Below are positions 49,828 to 60,219 of a stretch of DNA of 64,000 nucleotides, one piece after another. The number at the start of each line of letters is the position of its first letter. Position 1 is the stretch's first letter. The stretch spans positions 1,069,501 through 1,133,500 of the forward strand of contig WUJK01000011.1 in assembly GCA_011317545.1 (NCBI GenBank). Reading direction: 5' to 3'. The notes below the pieces were generated by a model. It made no database searches. It had not been told where the DNA came from and saw nothing but the letters and a program-made list of their open reading frames with translations. The DNA comes from Coniella vitis. Taxonomy: Eukaryota > Ascomycota > Sordariomycetes > Diaporthales > Schizoparmaceae. A program made the position numbers and the translations under genes.

Positions 49828-51115
49828 GCCAGGCCATCGTGCGTCGCCCATTTCCTGTACTATAGTACATGGTAAGCAAGCCCTGCGTAACAACGGGTGT
49901 TGCCCTCTTTTCTTCTTCATCAACAACATCCTTTTTCCACAGAACATTCTATACGAACAGAATCCGATGGTTGCTCAAAAGACCCATGCTGTCTATACAA
50001 GATTTTCGCCGAGTGCATGGCAGTATGTTGAGGGCTGGTTGACGGTTTCATTCCACCCATACGGTGCGGTCCGGTGGATATGGGCTCAGTGGAAGGCCAG
50101 GGTTGCTTTACATGTACGGTGTGTGTGTGTGCGTGCGGCTTTTTTATTCCAGCACAGATCGATCAGAGACATGCATAAGGTCCCCATGGAAGAATGGTCC
50201 GCATGATGCAGGTTTCAACGGGGAAACAAAAACCTTGGCCCTCCATCTTGCCCCATGTTACGAGGAACGAGGGCTGGCGTGCCTTTGAGTACAATGATAT
50301 CGCAACCGTATTCTTTGGCGGTACCTGGATATTCTTTCAAGATTTTGATATGGGTGTATATATAAACAATGGCAAAGTCAGTGTGTTCAGACTGTCTAAC
50401 TTCAGATGATTGCATGATCATTGTGAGATAATTGCGATACTGAGAGAAATCGCTTGACTGGTCGATCCAAGGAGACTCTGCATTCCAGCAACCTATATAC
50501 CGATGTTATGGAGTCGTTTCAAGTCGAGGGCAATCAAATGGCTGGCAGGCAGGCGGTTTGTGAACAATTTCTTGTTCAGGATATCTGCGAAGGAACAAAA
50601 GGATCAACGGGCTGCATCGTACTGCCATATGTAGTTACACCTCCCTTGCCCGGGGATGGTTGATCCGTGCCTGTGGTGGACATTATATGCGTGAGTGCAT
50701 TCTCTTTTGTGTGCTTCCATTCCAACCCTTCATGATAGATGAGATTTAAAGTGCCCTCGAAGACTCTATCAAGAAAACATTCCCTAGCCCCCTCCTCGGA
50801 GCCCAGATGCCCAAGACCAGTAAGGTAGCCCATCGCAAATATAGCTTCGTTTTGGGTCGTCTTGCTTTTTTTAATCCAAAAAGAAAAAAGATGAGGAAGA
50901 AACCGCGTATACCCGCAACGGGGGAATTGCTCCTTCAGTCAGACAGTAGTCCCTTATCAGCCCACACCCAACTCTGGCATATATGTACTTCTCCATAGTA
51001 CACCAGCGGTGTGCCAGATATCGATATGCGCAACCCCCAATCTCAAAGTATAGTAACGTAGTAAAGTACACCTTTGATATTCCGGTCCCTGGCTTGCGGC
51101 GCAGCTAACTAATAG

Positions 51116-51132
51116 TAGCTAGCTAGCTAGCT
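51116..51132. repeat. TAGC repeat
   Basis: Four TAGC units, self-complementary and able to form a cruciform. Confidence 0.85.
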
Positions 51133-52268
51133 TTGACTAGCTGCATGGACTAGTCCTAGCAACTAGCACATGCATACATATAGGCTGATCCGCGGTTGCA
51201 CCAGCTCCGATGTTCTTGTTTTTATCAGAGAGAGGAGAGAGAAAATAGGACGCTGGGTCTAGTTTGTATAGGGAAACTGAAAGGAAGGGTGGAAGGGAAG
51301 GTGGGGGGAGAACGACCGACCGAGGCATCTCCCAGCGCCAATGCCAGTATATTATTCTTCCAAGAACGCCATATTTTCCATCGAGCTGAGGGAGGAGGGG
51401 GGCAAACTATCAAGCCACGAGCCTGTCAGCCAAGCACAGTAACCATTGTGCGGAATTGGCGAATGATACTCGCCAACGGTGCAGCTTTTCTGCGTAAAGA
51501 CACCATTCGAGCTCGCCCCTTGGAGAGAGTGAGGAGTGAGTGTGTACGAGTGTGAGAGCACGAAGAGAGATCGGAGCGGCGCTCGCATGGCCTCCAAGAT
51601 GCACGCCATTGGCGGGACTTGAAAACGGGTGGTAGAGAGCTTGCGTACATGTGTGACACGACTGGCAGGATCACATTGATGGATCGTCATGAACATGATA
51701 TTTATGTACTATCTACACGTGTATAGCTCGATGCGTCTAGAGAGCTGTGCCCCTCTGTTTTCCACCCGGATAGTCTCAATGAAACGCTCTCTGAGGATTG
51801 TCCTCTTTGGCTCTCAGCAAAAGGGGAAGGAAAATGTCGGTTGAATCGCCTGCGTATCTACATAGTCAGGCATAGTTACATAGTATTTCGGCATGGGACC
51901 CTGATGGGCGATGCAATGAGCATCCATCCATGCTGCATGACGACAGTAGCCTCTTGGATTCTGCAACCATCCTCTCCTCCCCGGCCTCCCCCTCGTTTTT
52001 TCTTTTCGTGCTTGTTGTACAGTATAGTTCCACTGGCTGCATGGAAAATAGGAATTCCAAGTTGACATATTGACTGACCATACCGTTGTCACTTTCGTGT
52101 TTGTTTGGGGCAAAGATGGCTAGAGGAGGGGCAAATACAGACCTTTTGAGATATCGGACGAGGGACAGCAATCACTTGTCACTTGGCACCCCGGGACCGC
52201 AAGGTACCAGGCGTGGACCTGTCCGAGGTCTCGGATGGGGATATGCGGATCCACATTCCAAGCACGCG

Positions 52269-52286
52269 GCAGCAGCAGCAGCAGCA
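52269..52286. repeat. GCA microsatellite
   Basis: Six GCA units in the gene desert. Confidence 0.85.
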
Positions 52287-52608
52287 TGTGTGACCGATGG
52301 CGGAAACGTTACCAGTAGCTGACCTCATCAAGTTGTCAGCCAGCCAGCCAATTCGAATGATTGGAGCACATAGTACAGAACTTGTTCAGCCTTCATTACG
52401 ACGTAGTACAGCCCCGGCTGGTTGAGCAAAATATGTGCTTCTCTCTGGCAGTACAATGAAAAAAATCCCAGAACAGTACAGATGGCAGAAATGAAGTGAA
52501 CATGTGAATAACTCTGAAGTATAAACCCCAATATTACTGGGGCTTAAGCATTCTTTTCGGACAGTTCTTTCCTCATTGCTCGGCTACCACGGAGTACAGA
52601 ATTCCGCT

Positions 52609-52646
52609 TACATAGTACATGGTACTTGCAGATAGCCTACATAGTA
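52609..52646. repeat. Pair of TACATAGTA words
   Basis: Two exact TACATAGTA words in the same orientation 29 bp apart (52609-52617, 52638-52646), with TACATGGTAC between them and a further GTACATGG shortly after. Confidence 0.8.
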
Positions 52647-54083
52647 CCACGTAAGCATGTACATGGCCCAGACCGTTTTGGGCTCGCCGGCTCGCTTTTC
52701 AAAGTTCTGAGCCATCGTCTCATCTCGTCTCGTCAAAGCGAGAGCCTGTAAGTCTATTTGTAGGCATTCTAGGTTGGCGGAAGCGCTTGTTTCCTTTGCA
52801 CGTTCGACAAGTTTGGATCCCGATGGGGCTTTCTTTCTTTTTTATTCTTGGTGAATTTGTCATCATGGCTATCAGTGTACATACTACTATGTACTGGAAG
52901 CTCTTGTCCTTTTTACTCCTTCGCATGTACCTCTGATACACGGTACGAACCCTGACTCAATGCTCATGGGCAGCCTTTTGGGTGGGGTCTGCCTCTGAAC
53001 TGCCCGTCCCCGACCGAGAGAAGGCCGATGTGATGTCGGCCGTGCCATGTGCCTCTTCGCTGTTGTGATACCAGCCACTCGGTCCGAACAAGGCAAGCAA
53101 GCTCTCCTTCAGCCTCATATATAAACACCGGAGATTCTTTGGGCTTAGATGACAAAACCAAATCACAGCGCACGCCAGACTTGCTTACCCATAAAAAAGA
53201 CAAGAAAAGAAAGGTCCCTATTCTCCCAGCCCCTTGGGACTTAATCTGCGTCGACAGCCGGCCGGGAGAAAGAGAGAAAGAGAGAGGAGTGGGCGAGCAC
53301 TGTGAGCAGAGAAGGACTGCTCCACCTGGAATCGATCATCATTGGTGCAACCGCAGCGGAACAGGCCCCCGGTCCCACGCCAAGCTGGTCATTGGACAAT
53401 ATAAGCGAGGGAGATCATACCCACGTGCATAGGACAGTAGAAAGACGGAGAACCAGGAAGAGAAAGAGCCTGGAAGAAAGGCGCACAGCAAAATGTAGAG
53501 CCACTCGGTCCCCAATCGCCTCGTTCTTTGTAAGAACAACTCTCGCCCATTCGCTCAAGATGATCTGAACAATCAAGACGTACTCCTCATTGCTCGGCTT
53601 GAACCCCTTTCCAAGGTGTTGTATCATGATCGCCTAGAATGGCACTTCATATCCCATGTACGGTCCACTCATGGTTGCGATGCGGGCAATTTCTTTCGGG
53701 TACAGGCAGGTGGTATGAATTGTTCCGTAGAGACATATACCCTCGCATTATACTAGTTATGATATTGTTACGGACATGCCCTACTAAGCAAAAGAGGCTC
53801 TGGTTATATCAAATATGCGGCCATGGCGTGCTGAGACCATTACCGATAAGTGGAAGGACAGAAAGAAAAGCAGCCTACCAAGCCTCAGCTTTTCGCGTAC
53901 AATCTTTGCGCCAGCACAACGAACCACATGAAGCGCAAAGCAAACAAACAAACAGACAGACAACTCGACAATCAGCTTGTTCGGGGTTACAGTCAACACA
54001 CCGAGCTAGAGCCGTTTCTCATTATCATCGCTGTTGTTCCTGTGTTTCTTCAGATCTCTCTTTTTTCTTCTTTCTTTTTTCTT

Positions 54084-54097
54084 GGGGGGGGGGGGGG
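54084..54097. repeat. G14 homopolymer
   Basis: Fourteen consecutive G after a T/C-rich tract. Long G runs are rare in fungal DNA and could be a sequencing trouble spot. Confidence 0.85.
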
Positions 54098-55667
54098 AAT
54101 TCCTATGCCAGAATACCTCGGGCGGCCATGACATTGAGCCTGCCACATGAAAAGGTCACAGCACCGGCAAAAGGATCGGACAATTCCCGGGCCGCCGCTC
54201 GACTTCTCCCGGCACTATTTGACAATGGCTGGACCGCCGCCAAATAGCCCCAGTCTTCTTTGCAAGGAGAAGTGGCGTTTCCTATGCTTTTCCTGTTGAG
54301 CGCGGGATGGGATGAGTGTGGCGTGGGACCGCTGAAAGTGGAAATGTCGACACTATTACTATGTAGCTTGGTGAAAGTGGTTAAGCGTTCCTGGCCTGAA
54401 CACAGCTATGTGATGTGCGAATCCGTAGCAAAGGAATTACTACCGAGCTTCAGGAATAGTCCGTCAGAGATGCGGAAGTCCTTCTAATGACCTGTAGACT
54501 TTGGTAGACAGGCATCTGTAGTAGAGGGGAATTATTCCGTTGACGATGTCTGTCGCTGCAGTGTTTGGTCGTAGTGTTTCTGGATGAACACCATCTAGTC
54601 ATTGTTTTGGGAACGCTGTAGAATGACCGCACCATACCTCTTCCAGTGATCAACAGGGGAGTGAACCCGGGGTTCAGATGACTCGCTTTGCGGAACCATC
54701 ACTCGATCGAATTTGCCCGTCCGACTACCCTACGAATAACTTGGATTTGGGAGTCTGTGAGGTATTGCTGTACCAGGTAGTCAAGCAAGTGCCTTGCTTC
54801 AGTGAAATTACCGTACCAAATCAGCAGATCCATGCAAGATGATCCTCATCAATCATTTTCAACTTTCCGCCGTTAAAAGATTTCTACGTCGGAGAATCTT
54901 TTCACAAGAACGATACCAAAGGTTTGGCGGGCATATGAAACGTTCAAAGAGCTCCCCTTTGGCCGGCATTTGCATGAACAAGGCACGGGATATCAGTCCG
55001 TTCGGCGAGGCGAGGTCTTGGCTGGCCTGTTAAAGACAAGGGAGGGTGAAACGTCTGACATGGCTGAAACGGTCATTCTTGTCGATGTTTTTTACGAGAC
55101 ACGCTTGCTTGGAACATCGTAGTTGGTGGTGTCTGAGAAATTGAGAAAAGTGCACTTCCAGCTGGTTGAAGATCATGTTGCTGCTGGCTGGCCTTGTTTG
55201 GCCACTATTTGCCTCCAGGATTGCGCTACGTTTACTTTTCCTTGGTGGATAATTGCTGTGTTTGCAGAAAGGAAACTGGACTATTTGAAGTTGTACAAGT
55301 TGATGATTGTCAAAGATTGTGCTGTATGTTCTGGGCCTGAACGGATAGTCCGAGAGCGCATCTGCAGCATGAAATCAGAATTTGTTGCTTGTCTCTCAAT
55401 AAGCATTGAGGAAGCGTCTTGTTTGCTCAAACTTGGAACAATGATTGCGCTGGCAACGAGCATCAAACCACCAGGCACACCTTGGTTAGGAATTCTGTCA
55501 GAATCAATGGCTAGCCTGTGGCCTGCAGAGTCGATTACCTGCTTTGTCCATAGTAACTTAAGCAAGTTAAAGGGGAAACACATATGAGACCATGACACTT
55601 CCCGCCAAAGCCAGCCATTGCTATCATCGTTCTTGTAACGTCTCATATATTCAAGGCTCCCAAAGTT

Positions 55668-56579
55668 ATGCCTCCCATGACAACACACTTTTTCCCAGCG
55701 GCAAGACGCACCGCAGCGCTGCCGAGAGACCTGATGGATCGCAAACCGGATTTCGACAGTCGAGCTTATTGGTCGGCTTGTCCGCCCTGGCCTCCAACCA
55801 TCTACGGCTATCCGACACAGTTGCCTTTCACCGTCGTCCCAGCTTGGGAGCACAATCCTCGGTACGCCTTTGACCCGCCGCCCATCAGTAGATCTTGTCA
55901 CCCGCGGACCATGGCACCACCCCAAGAGGTCTCCTCCGCGGCCGCCGCGGTCTCAGGTGACGATCAAGACGCCTTCTTTGCCCCGGCCTCCTCGAGCACT
56001 GCACGTGGTCCGCGAGTCCAGGAGGCTGAGAATACCGAGTCACCCGCAGCTCCGGGTAATGCCATGACACCTTACTCTCAGCAACAGCGCGTTCCCACTG
56101 CTGTAGCACTACAGCAGCTGACGCGCAGGCTCGAAGACAGCATTGCTTTTTGCGAGGAATGCATTTCCGAGCACGAGGAGCAGCTTGCGGCTTTGACGTA
56201 CCTGGACACACAGTGCCGCAACGAGCTGTGGAAAAGGTTGCTAGAGTCAAAGTTTCAGAAGGACGTGCTATGCAAGTTTCTCTTCAAGGACCTAGTGGCA
56301 GACGTGACGTGCCACATACGGCACGCAACTGCGGCCGCTCGACAAGATGCTCTTGCCCAGCACGACGATGACGAAACGACCGAGACGCTGGAGAAGGTTG
56401 CCCACGACGTCAATCTCTTGCAGGCGAGATCGGAAAGGGTCGTCGAGCTGCATAAGAGGGCTCTTGTCAGTCGTGGCAAGTGCAAGGCCATGGTTGTGGA
56501 GATGAAGACCATGGTCGAGGAGATGCAGAAACTAAAGGAACAACATGATGAATCCCAAGCAGCAGGATCCTCGTTTTAG
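55668..56579 (+). CDS. Unknown coiled-coil protein
   Basis: Not recognised. A single exon of 303 aa if the ATG at 55668 is used, or 222 aa from the ATG at 55911 (MAPPQEV, context GGACCATGG). The upstream 81 residues (DRKPDFDSRAYWSACPPWPP, IYGYPTQLPF) look protein-like, so I kept the longer form with reserve. The middle is Ala/Ser/Pro-rich and disordered. From about residue 160 it is helical and charged (TRRLEDSIAFCEECISEHEE, NELWKRLLESKFQKDVLCKF), ending in a likely coiled coil (LHKRALVSRGKCKAMVVEMK). There is no signal peptide or membrane span. Its upstream side is the 12.8-kb gene desert. Confidence 0.6.
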   Translation: MPPMTTHFFPAARRTAALPRDLMDRKPDFDSRAYWSACPPWPPTIYGYPTQLPFTVVPAWEHNPRYAFDPPPISRSCHPRTMAPPQEVSSAAAAVSGDDQDAFFAPASSSTARGPRVQEAENTESPAAPGNAMTPYSQQQRVPTAVALQQLTRRLEDSIAFCEECISEHEEQLAALTYLDTQCRNELWKRLLESKFQKDVLCKFLFKDLVADVTCHIRHATAAARQDALAQHDDDETTETLEKVAHDVNLLQARSERVVELHKRALVSRGKCKAMVVEMKTMVEEMQKLKEQHDESQAAGSSF

Positions 56580-58484
56580 GGCGGCGGTAAATGGCTGTGA
56601 GAAGGCTGACCCAAGATGAATGAGAGGGCTATGTAAACCTGTCACCAAAGCGCTCTGTCGGCTTGGATGGGGCGTCTATGCTTTGTAGCGTTGATGATCT
56701 CGTGTGCAAACAAACATTAACCAGTACTGTCCGCGAAAATGATTCTAATGCGAACAATATTGACCAAAGACGGGAAATATCTCGTTGAGCCAGGAGCATT
56801 TCCTTCCTCCCTACCACATCTTTACTGCACATATGATGACTTCGGCACTGAATAGCGATACGAGTCTCCTGATACGTGTCCTTGTTTGCACGCTCGCAAT
56901 TTCGTGGCGATACAACTCGTGTGCAAGGATGAGATATGATACTGACTTTCCCGGGCCCTTTGGAGTCCAGCGTAGTATCAGGCCGTTCACCTGCCAATCG
57001 GTATCTGAGAACGCAATGAAAATCGAACAAGCGATTGACTGACCACCGCGTTCGTGGACGGCTCAATTCAAGCATTATGGAGCTGTTGCGAAGGAGGACA
57101 ATCGTAGCGTGGTTTGAATGGGAAACGTCACATTGTGCGAAAGTCCAAAGTCCTCCAAGTAGTGCGTTTGAAAGACATGATATTGGTGTTTGAAGGCGAA
57201 TAGTCGATGGCTAGGAGCGGTGCAACAGCTGGTAGATGACGAGATACGTGCACAGTAATGGTAATGATTTGAACTTCGGTTTGATTGCTTGGAAATTTGC
57301 GAAGACTTCGTTGACCTGCTGTTCCTGGAATAGAACACTCATTCTCATCTGTCCCTGCACCTCATCCGGTGACCGATCCAATCCGCCTAAACCGTACAAG
57401 CACCATGGCTTGTCGGTCATTGTTAGTAGTATCCTTCTATGATTCGGGCAATATTTGAAGCTGACCTTGGAGAAAAAAAGGTTGAAGCGCCACCACCCAG
57501 AGAATGATCGGAATTGAATGATGCAGTCTCGCCTCCCACAAGGAGAGGGTTGACAACACGCCACCCATTGCGCTTCAGCTTGTCGTCGCAAGCAATCCCG
57601 GCAGTGACTCTCCCAGAGGAACAACTGGACTGGAACCCTGCGTGAGCAAGGACAGCCAGTGCCCTGCTTTTCTGATGCCAACTGCGGAGGCAAGATACCT
57701 CGTGCCGTCACCGGCAGGACCGTCCACACTCGGCGTTGGTGCAAGCACCAGCATCGAGTGGTCGGGCGGCGCAGGCAAGCCTGGCCATTGGGACATACTC
57801 CGAATTTCTCACATGCTAGAAGGTAGCCCGTAAATGGCTCGAGAGACGTTGCTTGCGCAGGTCTCTCCGTGTGTAGCATAGAAGGGCAGCGTTGAGGGTG
57901 GTGGCGCTTGAAGAGAAAAAGGAGAGAAGGGAAAGGACGAGAAAGCTCACTGCCACGAAATTTTGACGTTGGGAGTCACCAAAAAGCTGTGTCGCGGCTC
58001 ACATTGCGCTAACCAATCAGATCCTGGCAGGCGGCCTTCCGGGCAGTGGCTCTTAGCTAACGCTAGAGCGGCAGAGTGGATGCTCATACTGACTAAGCAA
58101 AAAGCGGATGGGTTCGTTCTTTCCCATCTTACTATGTACATAGTACAACGAGTCGTGGATGGAATTCTGGACTCATGATAAGATAAAAATTCGCTGAGCA
58201 GCCCCCCCGTCTTCCCCGGATTCCCATACTCACTGACTACTGGACGTGTTTTTACCGCCCTGTCCGACGTTGAATCCTGTCCCAAACGTTCCGCAATTGC
58301 CACTCTATTTGTCCTTTGCCGAGTCAACGTTACGATGTCTATCCTCTTGAAGCACTGCCACTTGTAGAAGTGTGCAGTGCCCTGGTGTCGTTCATTACTA
58401 ACCTTGCCTTTTTCTTGCCTCATAACTGTTCCTTTCTCTTGCCTACTTTTCAGACCGCATCATTGTACAGCCTTCGATCCAAAA
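56580..58484. other. Spacer before the EFM2-like gene
   Basis: About 1.9 kb. A minus-strand frame (57211-57879, 222 codons) is open, but I cannot match it to anything, and a second frame overlaps it (57575-57796). A small spliced gene there is possible but unproven. It also holds the perfect 16-bp palindrome at 58130-58145. Confidence 0.4.
58130..58145. repeat. Perfect 16-bp palindrome TACTATGTACATAGTA
   Basis: The dispersed word and its reverse complement meet head to head, giving an exact palindrome 340 bp upstream of the EFM2-like start. Such symmetry would suit a dimeric DNA-binding protein; that is inference. Confidence 0.85.
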
Positions 58485-59575
58485 ATGGCCATTTCCGCCT
58501 TTGATCTTCCCCAGGTTTGGCAAAAGCCGACTGCCCGGGAACTTATCAATGCTCTGCAGCAACTGCGTGTGGCACCGCCCGTCTGGAATTTGAAGATCTC
58601 ACGGGCTGAGATACTCCAGCAACAAGACACAACCGTGCAGCATCGGAGAGAGATTGCCGCCTATTTGTCTGCCGTCATCAAGAGCGACCTGGCCTGGATA
58701 AATGATGAAGAAGACAGGGAGACTATATGGACCGAGGCGAGCAAGCGTTTCTCTGAACGCTGTGGACGGAGCGGTAAGTCGTGGTTGTCAGGCGAAACCT
58801 ATACAAGACGAGGCCCGTTTACTGAATACTCGCACCAGCCATGGGAGAAATCGTGCGCCGTTGGCCATTCGAGAGCGATGAGTACCAGCCATTTGAGCTC
58901 ATTGTCAGAGAACCACCTCTGACTGGCGACAACCTCGGCTTGAAAACCTGGGGTTCTTCCTACGTCCTTGCCCAGATGTTGCACACCATCGGCGAAACTT
59001 CGCTATCGCACCTGCTTGGCAAAGGCAACGACAAACTGCCAGTACTGGAGCTTGGGTCAGGCACAGGTCTTCTCGGCCTGGCAGCCGCCGCAACCTGGCA
59101 GACACACGTCCTGCTCAGTGACCTCCCGGATATCATGTCCAACCTGGCTTACAATGTCAGTCAGAACCGTGCCATGATAGAGAAGCGGGGTGGCAGCGTG
59201 GATGCTGGCGCGCTGACGTGGGGAGGCGAGGAAGATGAGATTGACCCTATTCTCTTCTCCGCCAAGAACAAATTCCGCATTATTATTGTGGCGGACCCGC
59301 TCTATGACGACGAGCACCCTGGTCTTTTGGCTGGTGCCATTGACGAACAACTTAGCCACGACAAAGAGGCTAGAGTCATGGTCATGGTACCTCAGCGCGA
59401 TGCGACAACGATCAAGCTGCTATCCGTTTTTAGGACGGAGATGGGTGCCAAAGCCACACCGCTTGTGTGCCTAGAGGAGAGTGTCGTTGCAGGCCAAGAT
59501 GACTGGGGCGGTGATGACGACGACGAAGCTGGTCATGTAAAATGCTGGTTAGGAGTGTTTGGTAGGCAGTCATAG
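58485..59575 (+). CDS. Protein-lysine methyltransferase, EFM2-like (family 16)
   Basis: S-adenosylmethionine-dependent methyltransferase of the METTL21/EFM group. Exons 58485-58773 and 58839-59575 give 341 aa; the 65-bp intron joins CGRS to AMGEIVRRWPF. Visible motifs are GLKTWGSSYVLAQ (130-142, the entry motif of the family), the SAM-binding ELGSGTGLLGL (167-177), LSDLPDIMSNLAYNV (motif II), and VADPLYDDEHP (the DxxY-like post-II motif). The separate N-terminal helical domain of about 100 residues and the LPDIM block resemble yeast Efm2, which methylates elongation factor 2. Substrate is therefore inferred; Rrg1-type relatives are the main alternative. Start context AAAAATGG is good. Confidence 0.82.
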
Positions 59576-60219
59576 AGTTATTAATTGGAATGATACCCAT
59601 GATTAGAATGTACTGTATACCCTGGGGCTTCCTGACTCCTATGAAAGATTGCGTTATCATGTGCTTGGTACATTCTCGTCGTCTGTTGACGCCAATAGAT
59701 ATGATGCCAAGAATGTCAGGTCTCCTAACTTTGTATAAGATAGTCCGTCAAGAAGGATGGTGACAATCTGATATTCTGCCAAGACTCTTGCGTTGATTTC
59801 AACAAGAAACCACCCCTGAATAAGCGTATATACACATTCCAGCCTCTGTGGCGATCGCCTCTCAAGGGAGTAGGCCTGTTGCTCAGGTAGCAGTGGTGAA
59901 TGTGTCTCCTCTGACGCATGGAAATTGTCGCGCCCCAGTATGTTCATCTTGATAACAGGTGGTGATACACAGCGTTTACCTGAGTACCTCCTAAGATTTT
60001 TTCAATAGACCATTCAAATTACTCAACCGGTAAAATATTGTCTTATACTGGTGACAATGCCCTGGTCTTCATCTGGAATTTTTGCAAGCTATATTGATTC
60101 ATTGGTTCCAAAGTTCAACATAGGCGCGAGACTTACTACGAGCTCAATGACCTAGGTTTTCATTACTCAAATGGTTGCGAAGAATCCAGTGTAGCCCACT
60201 TGCAGCACACCACATCCAC
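59576..60219. other. Convergent spacer between EFM2-like and transporter genes
   Basis: About 640 bp shared 3' region, AT-leaning, no gene seen. Confidence 0.5.

Larger units (their letters stand above)
42880..55667. other. 12.8-kb gene desert between two divergent genes
   Basis: I find no credible gene. The longest frames (44305-45057, 53639-54247, 43212-43697) lack family motifs, have poor starts, or run through simple repeats. It is flanked by the 5' ends of the ELL-like and coiled-coil genes, so it is upstream of both. Base composition is mixed, not RIP-like. It holds 11 exact ACATAGTA/TACTATGT words between 45133 and 54364, GT, CA, CAG, GCA, TAGC and GCTTGGCT repeats, a T36 run and a G14 run. 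It could be regulatory sequence, non-coding RNA genes or decayed DNA; I cannot tell which. Confidence 0.55.

Noticed and set aside
53639..54247. 202-codon plus-strand frame in the gene desert
   Set aside because: Reads through the T/C tract and G14 run as Phe and Gly runs; no family motif.
42880..55667. Relic of a RIP-mutated transposon or centromere
   Set aside because: The region is not AT-rich, shows no long terminal or inverted repeats and no reverse transcriptase or transposase fragments that I can read.
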